Shown in pieces: positions 1 through 5,677 of a DNA stretch of 7,659 nucleotides. The translations under genes were made by a program, and so were the position numbers. The stretch is taken from positions 1 through 7,659 of the forward strand of contig CAXRGH010000057.1 of assembly GCA_964230195.1 (NCBI GenBank), read 5' to 3'. Each line of letters opens with the position of its first letter. Within the stretch, counting starts at the first letter, position 1. The DNA is from CAXRGH01 sp964230195. Lineage in GTDB: Bacteria; Pseudomonadota; Gammaproteobacteria; Enterobacterales; Alteromonadaceae. The notes below the pieces were generated by a model that saw only the letters and a program-made list of their open reading frames with translations, had not been told where the DNA came from and made no database searches.

Positions 1-234
1 GCCGTCGGTGGGGTCTTCGCCGTCGGTGGTGTCTTCGCCGTCGGTGGTGTCTTCGCCGTCGGTGGTGTCTTCGCCGTCGGTGGTGTCTTCGCCGTCGGTG
101 GTGTCTTCGCCGTCGGTGGTGTCTTCGCCGTCAGTGGTATCCTCGCCGTCGGTTGCATCCTCGCCGTCGGTTGTATCCTCGCCGTCGGTTGTATCCTCGC
201 CGTCGGTTGTATCCTCGCCGTCGGTGGTGTCGTT
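1..234 (-). repeat. 18-bp in-frame tandem repeat encoding an acidic EDTTDG linker
   Basis: Thirteen consecutive 18-bp units lie between base 1 and 234, and the array probably continues leftwards. Read on the minus strand, each unit is the hexapeptide EDTTDG or a one-residue variant: NDTTDG at 217-234, EDATDG at 145-162 and EDPTDG at 1-18. Six units (19-126) are identical at DNA level and use GAA GAC ACC ACC. Another group (163-216) is three identical units using GAG GAT ACA ACC. The array is therefore made of two homogenised subtypes, as expected from slippage or unequal exchange. Half of all residues are Asp or Glu, giving a flexible, strongly negative linker to whatever module lies beyond the edge. 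Confidence 0.95.
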
Positions 235-2175
235 ATAAAAGTAAATATTATCGAGGTACACAGTTCCATTACCATCGGCCTTTAACTGAAACACTTGTGT
301 TAGGTCGACAGCGCTAAAATGGCTGAGTGGAACGTCAACACCTTGCCATGCGTTTTTAACAATAGGTACACTAAACGCTGTTTCTTTGGGACCTGGGCTA
401 ATCAAAAACATGTTGAATAAGGTTGAGTCAGCCGTCCAATAATCAAAGTGCATGTGTGTGTAGCTTGATAGATTTTGCGGAGTTTCCTCAAATGACGTTC
501 CCTGATAGTTTAATCCTGAATATTTTAAGATTCGATTACCATCAATTGTTTCAATTGTAGTCGTCGTTGCTTGGCCCCAATTAGGATTAAAATTAATATC
601 TGCAAGATCTCCATACAAATCACTGAACAAAGATATTACATTCGCAGATGCGTGTGTGGGATCTTCTACCGCCACGCTTGGCTCAGACATGCCACCACTA
701 TCGGTACTGTCGTCATCACCACCGTTAGTGCTATCATTGCTACCACCATAAAAATAAATATTATCTAAAAATAATGTGCCTGTACCGGTTACTTTAAGTT
801 GAAATAATTTGGTGAGGTCAACACCTGAAAACTCGCTCAAAGGCACATCAACACCTACCCACTCTCCCTTATTAACGGTAACTAGCTGTCCTGATTCAGC
901 AGGCCCTTCACTGATTAAGTAGAATTCGAACGTGCTAGTATCATATGACCAATAATCGAAATGTAGGTGGGTGTAACCGCTAATGTCTTGGCTATTGTCC
1001 TCGAATCCTGTGCCTTGGTAATTTAAGTTTTGGTACTTTAATACTCTATCCTCATCAACACTCTCAATCGTAGTTTGAGTGCTTTGGCCCCAATCGGGGT
1101 TGAAATTTATGCCATTCAAATCACCATAAGTGTCACTAAACAGAGATAAGGTTTCACTGGCACCATGCTCAGGAGTTGGTGCTTTCTCTTGCGGCTCTGT
1201 AATAATGCTTGCTGCATCACAACCTGACATATCGACTGATAAACCTGCCTGGGTTTCAGCACACTGGTCTAAATTATCGCTAACACCGTCACCGTCTGAA
1301 TCTAAGGCAACCGGGGTTTGCTCGTTACAAGATTGAAAATCATTGCTGTCCGTGGCTGTACAGTGAGCCACGTAGTCAATTTCGTAAGTTGCGGTGGTTA
1401 GATCATCATCCACTGCTCCGCCAAGATTTCCGCCCATTGCCAGATTTATGAGTACGTACATGGGTTCTTTATACTGAGGACAGGCACTAATATCCACAGT
1501 GTGAATGACGGTATCATCCATCAAAAACTTGATATCGTCCTGCGTCCATTCCATTGCATAAGTATGGAAATCTAAGACGTCTGAAGGTCCGTTACTATAA
1601 GGGTGGCGATATTCGCCCCCGCAACCATGGGCATTAAAAAAATTAGTGATGTAACTATCAGAGTCGTGAGCAAACCATTCCCAAATATCGATCTCACCAG
1701 CCCCAGGATTAGGCCAATTAACTGTATCGTTATCCCCTTTTATTGGATGTTCTGCAATTCGGTTTTCTAGCGCCCAAAATGCCGGCCAGGTTCCTTTTTT
1801 CAGGGTATTGAATCGTAAACGCGCCTCTAAACGACCATATAAAAATTCCCGCTTATCTTTCGTAACCAAACGGCCTGACGTCCACGATTTTGCTGCGCCA
1901 TTGAGCCCGTCGCAATTTACATTTTTCCGATGAGCGATAATTTTAAGAGTACCATCAGACACATCGTAATTCTTTTCTGCGCTTGACTCATCGTCCGTGT
2001 AACATTGGATCTCGTTATTAAAATTCGCTTGAATGTGAGCCGTCCAATAATTCCAATTGACACCATCGCCATTAAACTTATCGATCCATTCAACTTGCCA
2101 GCCTGCCGTTACAGGTGCACTCATCAGGACCAACGACGCTAATCCAATGACGTTTTTCTTTAACAATTCACGCAT
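1..2175 (-). CDS. Secreted modular GH16 endo-beta-glucanase (laminarinase-like), C-terminus beyond left edge
   Basis: The minus-strand reading frame is open from the ATG at 2175 to base 1 (725 codons) with no stop, so the gene continues outside the window. Residues 1-24 form a signal peptide (basic MRELLKK start, hydrophobic core, VTA/GW cleavage), so the enzyme is exported. Residues 25-272 are a glycoside hydrolase family 16 domain. They contain GTWPAFWALE (128-137), the catalytic motif GEIDIWEW (160-167; nucleophile E161, D163, acid/base E166) and INLAMGGNLGG (243-253). Residues 290-320 are a thrombospondin type 3-like Ca-binding segment. Residues 340-477 and 512-647 are duplicated beta-rich modules, and an acidic EDTTDG linker follows. 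The likely substrate is a beta-1,3- or mixed-linkage glucan such as laminarin, but W165 and the sequence after the motif are atypical, so an algal galactan cannot be excluded. A weak ribosome site (GGAA) lies about 8 bases before the ATG. No convincing promoter was found. Confidence 0.9.
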   Translation of the reverse strand, partial: MRELLKKNVIGLASLVLMSAPVTAGWQVEWIDKFNGDGVNWNYWTAHIQANFNNEIQCYTDDESSAEKNYDVSDGTLKIIAHRKNVNCDGLNGAAKSWTSGRLVTKDKREFLYGRLEARLRFNTLKKGTWPAFWALENRIAEHPIKGDNDTVNWPNPGAGEIDIWEWFAHDSDSYITNFFNAHGCGGEYRHPYSNGPSDVLDFHTYAMEWTQDDIKFLMDDTVIHTVDISACPQYKEPMYVLINLAMGGNLGGAVDDDLTTATYEIDYVAHCTATDSNDFQSCNEQTPVALDSDGDGVSDNLDQCAETQAGLSVDMSGCDAASIITEPQEKAPTPEHGASETLSLFSDTYGDLNGINFNPDWGQSTQTTIESVDEDRVLKYQNLNYQGTGFEDNSQDISGYTHLHFDYWSYDTSTFEFYLISEGPAESGQLVTVNKGEWVGVDVPLSEFSGVDLTKLFQLKVTGTGTLFLDNIYFYGGSNDSTNGGDDDSTDSGGMSEPSVAVEDPTHASANVISLFSDLYGDLADINFNPNWGQATTTTIETIDGNRILKYSGLNYQGTSFEETPQNLSSYTHMHFDYWTADSTLFNMFLISPGPKETAFSVPIVKNAWQGVDVPLSHFSAVDLTQVFQLKADGNGTVYLDNIYFYNDTTDGEDTTDGEDTTDGEDTTDGEDATDGEDTTDGEDTTDGEDTTDGEDTTDGEDTTDGEDTTDGEDTTDGEDPTDG
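235..642 (-). repeat. Second copy of duplicated putative carbohydrate-binding module
   Basis: This segment encodes residues 512-647 and parallels the first copy throughout. Both share LFSD, NFNPxWGQ, LNYQGT, FDYW, GVDVPLS and LDNIYFY. A Gly/Asp/Ser-rich linker (about residues 478-500) separates the two modules. The acidic hexapeptide array begins directly after it. Retained aromatic and aspartate positions in both copies suggest that both are folded and functional. Confidence 0.75.
745..1158 (-). repeat. First copy of duplicated putative carbohydrate-binding module
   Basis: This segment encodes residues 340-477, starting ETLSLFSDTYGDL and ending LFLDNIYFY. It has an alternating beta pattern with many aromatics (W362, Y381, Y386, Y401, H404, F406, Y408, W409), as in galactose-binding-like jelly rolls. 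LFSD-Y modules of this kind occur in extracellular hydrolases of marine bacteria. The family number is not certain to me. By manual alignment it is about 60% identical to the second copy at 235-642, so it arose by internal duplication. Sugar binding is inferred from architecture only. Confidence 0.75.
1219..1305 (-). other. Thrombospondin type 3-like calcium-binding segment
   Basis: Residues 291-319 read LDSDGDGVSDNLDQC and then a second cysteine. The DxDxDGxxDxxDxC spacing is the thrombospondin type 3 signature. Such segments bind calcium and serve as stiff linkers between modules in many secreted bacterial polysaccharidases. Here it separates the catalytic domain from the duplicated modules. 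Confidence 0.8.
1360..2103 (-). other. GH16 catalytic domain within the glucanase
   Basis: This segment encodes residues 25-272, the beta-jelly-roll catalytic domain typical of retaining GH16 enzymes. The two catalytic glutamates (E161 and E166) are encoded within 1678-1695. The spacing EIDIWE has one extra residue between the aspartate and the second glutamate, which is the beta-bulge form seen in laminarinases and agarases rather than the regular-strand form of lichenases. His183 follows in the usual downstream position. The cysteines (C58, C88, C185, C232, C272) could form disulfides in the exported protein. Confidence 0.88.
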
Positions 2176-2242
2176 ACTTTAATTCCAAATGATTTACAGA
2201 CTTTTAACATTAGCCAAGCAATAATTGAAATTACATGAGAAT

Positions 2243-2262
2243 GCGCTCAAACGAGCGCTTTT
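2243..2262 (+). terminator. GC-rich hairpin GCGCTC-AAAC-GAGCGC followed by TTTT on plus strand
   Basis: This is a perfect 6-bp GC-rich stem with a 4-base loop and TTTT on the plus-strand side. On the minus strand, in which both flanking genes are transcribed, the hairpin is followed by ATTCTCAT rather than a T-run. It is therefore not a canonical terminator for the BLUF gene. It may act as a transcript-end stabiliser, as a leader hairpin of the GH16 mRNA, or against antisense transcription. Confidence 0.4.
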
Positions 2263-2281
2263 GACGATAAAGCGTACTTCA

Positions 2282-2316
2282 ACGGGACAACAATGTTGTG
2301 AACATCTCAATCCCGT
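2282..2316. repeat. Two-tier inverted repeat (ACGGGA/TCCCGT enclosing ATGTT/AACAT)
   Basis: The outer arms 2282-2287 and 2311-2316 are perfect 6-bp complements. Inside them, ATGTT (2293-2297) and AACAT (2301-2305) form a second dyad around GTG. It lies 19 bases past the BLUF stop codon. It could fold in RNA as a 3'-end hairpin, or serve in DNA as a regulator site upstream of the GH16 gene. Neither role can be settled from the sequence. Confidence 0.4.
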
Positions 2317-2334
2317 CCTAAATGCTATCACTAA

Positions 2335-2754
2335 TTAGACGACAGGCACTGTTTCTTTCACTTCCATCATTAATTGATGACAGCTTTCACCTGACATTTT
2401 ATGCGGTTCAAAATACGGAGTACCCGAATATTTCAAATTCAATGGCTTGGTAATATGAGTGCTTGGGATATATCCCATTGACCACTGTGAAAATTCCCGT
2501 TTTTCAATCTCTTTGTAATTCAAAATAACGGCATTACGGTGGCGCGGATCATTCAATATTTTGGTATATATTTCATTGACGTCGTCACGATCTCCCTCAA
2601 GGCACTGCAGGAAATATTCATGATTGAAACAAAGTAGCCCAGTGATATTTTTTTGGTCATTGGTAACCTTGGCTTTTTCAATCAATGAAAGTATCTCACT
2701 CTGAGAGAATGGTTGAACAACTTCGCTACTGTAGATAAGACGTACTAATTGCAT
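2335..2754 (-). CDS. Stand-alone short BLUF-domain blue-light photoreceptor
   Basis: This 139-residue protein is a BLUF (blue light using FAD) sensor of the short single-domain type, similar in length to BlrB. The residues that define the photocycle are present. They are Tyr8 in LVRLIYSS, Asn32 before ITGLL (38-41), Gln50 in FLQCLEG, and Trp91/Met93 in FSQWSMGY. Flavin binding and a light-driven hydrogen-bond switch are therefore expected. The domain covers residues 1-95 or so, and the remaining 44 residues would form the usual C-terminal cap. There is no GGDEF, EAL or other output domain, so signalling must go through a partner protein. The start is supported by AAGGAA at 2760-2765, five bases before the ATG. 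It is separated from the upstream operon by a terminator, so it probably has its own promoter. Confidence 0.93.
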   Translation of the reverse strand: MQLVRLIYSSEVVQPFSQSEILSLIEKAKVTNDQKNITGLLCFNHEYFLQCLEGDRDDVNEIYTKILNDPRHRNAVILNYKEIEKREFSQWSMGYIPSTHITKPLNLKYSGTPYFEPHKMSGESCHQLMMEVKETVPVV

Positions 2755-2797
2755 AACATTTCCTTGTTACTTTAAGATTTTATCCCTATTCACCTTT

Positions 2798-2807
2798 TAC
2801 TATAGTA
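2798..2807. promoter_or_regulatory. 10-bp palindrome TACTATAGTA upstream of the BLUF gene
   Basis: This is a perfect 10-bp palindrome 44 bases before the BLUF start, flanked by TTT on one side and AAA on the other. It falls where a BLUF promoter would be expected. It may be an operator or part of a -10 region. I could not fit a convincing -35 box to it. Confidence 0.25.
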
Positions 2808-2837
2808 CAAAAAACAAAACCGACATAAGTCGGCTTT
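2808..2837 (-). terminator. Rho-independent terminator of the DUF1269-like/DUF2189 operon
   Basis: On the minus strand, AAAGCCGAC, loop TTAT and GTCGGTTTT form a 9-bp stem (2816-2837, with one G-T pair). It is followed by a T-rich tail (GTTTTTTG). It begins 24 bases after the DUF2189 stop codon and precedes the BLUF gene. It therefore ends the upstream operon and isolates the BLUF transcription unit. Confidence 0.8.
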
Positions 2838-2861
2838 ATTCATACGCCATTTTTACTCACC

Positions 2862-3656
2862 CTATTGATATTTTCGCTCGCGCTTTACTTCAATTGTGTC
2901 AATGTATGAGTGCCAAGTGGCATACCCGATCAGTGGCATTAGCACAATAAAACCGATGAACGCAGTCAGGAATCCAATCGCTACGCTGGTGAGTATAATC
3001 AATGCCCAAACTGCCATCGTCGCCTTATTTTGCCACACCGCGTTCACGCTCGATAAAATAGCGGTCATCAAATCAACTTTGCGTTCCATTAAAATTGGTT
3101 GAGTAAATGCGCTTAACATAAATACGATAGACGTAATTGCAGCTCCAGCAATCGTCCCTAACGTTAGGAAAGGAAGCAATGCCTCGTAATTGCTACCTAT
3201 ATTAGACGGGTACAATGCATGAATAACTGAAGCAACGCGTAACCAGAATATCATTAGCAACAGTAACAACACCGCGAAGGCCCACTCGTTCACGGCATTG
3301 CGTCGTATCGCTTTCAAGCTATGTCGAAACGACGGTTTATGACCCTTCTCCAATTCCCAGCTCACGTCGTACAAACTTGCAGCAAGCACTGGACCTAACA
3401 AGATAAAGCAGACTAATGCGGGCATTACAACAAAATGAAAGCCCGTCTGGGCTACTAGGTAAGTAATAAATAACGGAATAGCCGCAAAAACAAGCCCAAA
3501 GCTGATGCTGAGCAAGGGAGCGCTTCTAAAGTCATTGAGAGCAAATGCTAACCATTTTAGCGGGTCGCCGATGTCCAGCCGTTTACACGGGATAACCCGC
3601 GATATTTTCGAATCTACAATTGTTTCCGTTGGTGCTATTTTTGTTCTTTCCGACAT
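2862..3656 (-). CDS. DUF2189 family integral membrane protein
   Basis: This 264-residue protein has a short hydrophilic N-terminus (1-35) and about six membrane helices, near 50-70, 76-97, 125-145, 158-184, 213-233 and 234-249. PLKWLAFALNDFRSAPLLS (32-50) and the GPVLAASLYDVSWELEKG stretch (88-105) are typical of DUF2189 inner-membrane proteins, whose function is unknown. The single cysteine in IPCKRL (22-27) is not in a lipobox setting. AGGAG at 3663-3667 lies six bases before the ATG and overlaps the TAG stop of the upstream gene, so translation of the two is probably coupled. The C-terminus is strongly basic (VKRERKYQ). Confidence 0.85.
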   Translation of the reverse strand: MSERTKIAPTETIVDSKISRVIPCKRLDIGDPLKWLAFALNDFRSAPLLSISFGLVFAAIPLFITYLVAQTGFHFVVMPALVCFILLGPVLAASLYDVSWELEKGHKPSFRHSLKAIRRNAVNEWAFAVLLLLLMIFWLRVASVIHALYPSNIGSNYEALLPFLTLGTIAGAAITSIVFMLSAFTQPILMERKVDLMTAILSSVNAVWQNKATMAVWALIILTSVAIGFLTAFIGFIVLMPLIGYATWHSYIDTIEVKRERKYQ

Positions 3657-3665
3657 AGCATTCTC

Positions 3666-4241
3666 CTAATGTTCTAGTTCAACAGTACTCGCGTTAATAA
3701 ACGGGTTATCAAACTGAGACGCTTTCCTCAGATACCGCGTATCGGGGAAGTCGTGGGTTATGGTAGATTTCAAAGCTTCTTCGTGTGCTTCGTCTGTGTA
3801 GACAAGCATCAAGGCTTTTCCATCCTCCAGAGCAGTTTGGTACTCGTTTATTCGATAATTTCTGTGACTGATACCGCTTAGTCCCCCAATCCAGCCGCCA
3901 AATCCCACAAATAATAAGCAGAAAAAAGCATAGTTAATTAGCGTAGGTTGCCAACCATAAGGCTGTAATGCTGTCACGGCAGCACAAACCGCAGCGCCGA
4001 CTAAGAATCCCACAAAACCCATTCGCACAGAGCTATGAACAAGATCCCTCTCTTCAAACATAGACGCCTCGTGAACATGATGCCCAGAAAAATCTGATGT
4101 TTTTTCCGAAATAAAATGAACATCGCTATCCTTGATGCCGACACCGCGCAACGAATTAACGATGCGGTCGCTGTTAACTAAACTGGTTAAAAGAAATTGA
4201 TACTGCATTTTCATTACCTCTACTGATTCGGAATTACGCAT
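3666..4241 (-). CDS. DUF1269-like two-helix membrane protein
   Basis: This 191-residue protein begins with a ferredoxin-like cytoplasmic segment (YQFLLTSLVNSDRIVNSLR, 14-32, then a HEAS-x(5)-RDLVH stretch near 58-69). Two membrane helices follow (about 74-93 and 102-123, the second rich in glycine: GFGGWIGGLSG), and then a second cytoplasmic alpha/beta segment. This layout is that of DUF1269-type proteins of proteobacteria, which have no firm function but are often stress-related. I chose the ATG at 4241 rather than 4292 because TAAGGAG (4248-4254) sits six bases before it. In addition, the promoter boxes lie between the two candidates, leaving the longer start untranscribed. A third option at 4211 is preceded by GAGG. 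The gene is first in an operon with the DUF2189 gene, nine bases apart. Confidence 0.72.
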   Translation of the reverse strand: MRNSESVEVMKMQYQFLLTSLVNSDRIVNSLRGVGIKDSDVHFISEKTSDFSGHHVHEASMFEERDLVHSSVRMGFVGFLVGAAVCAAVTALQPYGWQPTLINYAFFCLLFVGFGGWIGGLSGISHRNYRINEYQTALEDGKALMLVYTDEAHEEALKSTITHDFPDTRYLRKASQFDNPFINASTVELEH

Positions 4242-4260
4242 GTCAATCTCCTTACGCAAC

Positions 4261-4289
4261 AATATAACATTATGTTCACATTCTGTTAA
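4261..4289 (-). promoter_or_regulatory. Sigma70-type promoter of the DUF1269-like/DUF2189 operon
   Basis: Minus-strand TTAACA (4284-4289) and TATATT (4261-4266) each differ from consensus at one base and are separated by exactly 17 bases. Transcription would start near 4250-4256, immediately at or before the Shine-Dalgarno sequence, giving a very short leader. The spacer carries the palindrome AACAT-T-ATGTT (4266-4276), a candidate operator. Confidence 0.65.
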
Positions 4290-4349
4290 CATTTATTGAA
4301 GATTAAAATTGTCGGTGTCGATATTTTTTTCAAATTACCGTATGGGAAA

Positions 4350-4383
4350 GACGAAAACTGTCTAACAAACTTCGGTTTACGTC
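4350..4383. promoter_or_regulatory. Imperfect inverted repeat in the divergent promoter region
   Basis: GACGAAAAC (4350-4358) and GTTTACGTC (4375-4383) are complementary at eight of nine positions across a 16-base spacer. The repeat sits between the two divergent promoters, just upstream of the putative alaA -35 box. It could be a regulator site. No known regulator consensus is claimed. Confidence 0.3.
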
Positions 4384-4393
4384 CAAAAAACAG

Positions 4394-4422
4394 TTAACAA
4401 GCTTCTCTCATCGTATTAAATT
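4394..4422 (+). promoter_or_regulatory. Candidate sigma70 promoter of alaA-yfbR
   Basis: TTAACA (4394-4399) and TAAATT (4417-4422) are separated by 17 bases and lie 31 bases before the GTG start. The -35 box has one mismatch and the -10 box two, so it is weaker than the opposing promoter. Confidence 0.4.
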
Positions 4423-4452
4423 AGTGGGATAGAAAATCATCAGGATACTCGC

Positions 4453-5676
4453 GTGATAGAAAAGTCAAAAAAGTTAACCAATGTATGCTACGACATTCGT
4501 GGTGCAGCGCTCCGCGAAGCGACACGCCTCGAAGAGGAAGGTCATCGTATTTTGAAACTGAATATTGGTAACCCAGCCCCCTTCGGCTTTGACGCACCTG
4601 ATGACATACTAAAAGATGTTATCCGTAACCTGCCAACAGCCCAGGGCTATTCAGAAGCAAGTGGGATCTACTCTGCTCGTGTAGCGGTGATGCAATACTA
4701 TCAACAGAAAAATATTAAGCACATTGAGATTGATGACATCTTTATCGGCAATGGTGTTAGCGAAATGATCATGGTTGCCATGCAGGCGTTGTTAAATAAT
4801 GGAGATGAAGTCCTGTTGCCTGCTCCCGATTATCCGTTATGGACTGCAGCTGTTTCTTTATCGGGTGGCACCCCAATTCACTATCGATGCGATGAAGATA
4901 ACGGTTGGCTACCAGATTTAGCAGATATTGAAAGTAAAATTACTGCCAATACTCGGGCTTTGGTCCTGATCAATCCAAACAATCCAACGGGCGCAGTGTA
5001 TAGCAAAGCCTTTCTAAAAAAGGCAGTTGCATTAGCCAAAGCACATGACCTTATCATCTACAGCGATGAGATCTACGATAAAATATTATATGACGACTCG
5101 GTTCACCATTGCATTGCATCCCTCACTGATGATGTATTCGTGGTGACTTTAGGCGGTTTATCTAAAAATTACCGAGTAGCGGGTTTTCGTGCTGGATGGA
5201 TGTTGTTAAGTGGCAACAAACGCATAGCCAAAGGTTACAAAGAGGGTTTGACCATGCTTACCGCAATGCGTATGTGTGCCAATGTACCCTGTCAGCATGC
5301 AATTCAAACAGCCTTAGGTGGTTACCAAAGTATCAACGAACTGATTGTTAATGGTGGGCGTTTGAAAGAGCAGCGAGATGTCGCGGTAAAGCTATTGAAC
5401 AATATTCCTGGAATTACCTGCGTCGCCCCCATGGGTGCTATGTACTGTTTCGCAAAAATTGATACTGACGTATATCAGATTCATGATGATGAGAAAATGA
5501 TATTGGATCTGTTACAACAGGAAAAAATTCTCCTCGTCAACGGCTCTGCATTTAATTTGACTGAGGGGATCTATTTCCGTCTTGTATTTTTGCCCACAGT
5601 GGATACCTTGATAGATGCCATAGGACGAATTGAGCGATTCTTATCCTCATATTCACAACCAGAGGTAAGCCTGTAA
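4453..5676 (+). CDS. alaA: Glutamate-pyruvate aminotransferase AlaA
   Basis: This 407-residue, fold type I, PLP-dependent aminotransferase makes alanine from pyruvate with glutamate as amino donor, in the cytoplasm. It can be aligned to E. coli AlaA (YfbQ, about 405 residues) from end to end. Shared blocks are NVCYDIRG (10-17), LNIGNPAPFGFDAPD (36-50), the PAPDYPLW ring-stacking tyrosine Y127, and NPNNPTGAVYSK (174-185). Also shared are SDEIYDKILYDD (204-215), GLSKNYRVAGFRAGW with the PLP lysine K238, and the substrate carboxylate-binding R376 in FRLV. The start is GTG: an in-frame stop (4417-4419) with no ATG after it leaves no better choice. AGGA (4442-4445) is seven bases upstream, and the N-terminus matches the E. 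coli protein from IEKS onward. It is followed after one base by yfbR, the same order as in E. coli. Confidence 0.96.
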   Translation: MIEKSKKLTNVCYDIRGAALREATRLEEEGHRILKLNIGNPAPFGFDAPDDILKDVIRNLPTAQGYSEASGIYSARVAVMQYYQQKNIKHIEIDDIFIGNGVSEMIMVAMQALLNNGDEVLLPAPDYPLWTAAVSLSGGTPIHYRCDEDNGWLPDLADIESKITANTRALVLINPNNPTGAVYSKAFLKKAVALAKAHDLIIYSDEIYDKILYDDSVHHCIASLTDDVFVVTLGGLSKNYRVAGFRAGWMLLSGNKRIAKGYKEGLTMLTAMRMCANVPCQHAIQTALGGYQSINELIVNGGRLKEQRDVAVKLLNNIPGITCVAPMGAMYCFAKIDTDVYQIHDDEKMILDLLQQEKILLVNGSAFNLTEGIYFRLVFLPTVDTLIDAIGRIERFLSSYSQPEVSL

Positions 5677-5677
5677 T

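Larger units (their letters stand above)
2176..2334. other. Structured gap between BLUF gene and GH16 gene
   Basis: This 159-base non-coding stretch lies downstream of the BLUF gene and forms the 5' leader or promoter region of the GH16 gene. It contains two inverted repeats, at 2243-2258 and 2282-2316. I see no minus-strand promoter with good -35 and -10 boxes. TTGCTT and TGTAAA with 17-base spacing (about 2189-2217) is the best weak candidate. Confidence 0.5.

Noticed and set aside
1..234. Possible CRISPR array
   Set aside because: The 18-bp units are directly adjacent with no unique spacers and translate in frame as EDTTDG, so this is a coding tandem repeat.
8..238. Plus-strand open frame encoding a repetitive Ser-Pro-Val protein
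   Set aside because: It is the complement of the 18-bp repeat array, which lies in frame within the secreted GH16 gene on the minus strand. It has no ribosome site and no non-repetitive part.
571..1336. Two short plus-strand open frames (571-768 and 1130-1336)
   Set aside because: Both are antisense to the well-supported GH16 gene modules. They show no recognisable domain or ribosome site.
2896..3102. Short plus-strand open frame
   Set aside because: It is antisense to the membrane helices of the DUF2189 gene, and such mirror frames are common there.
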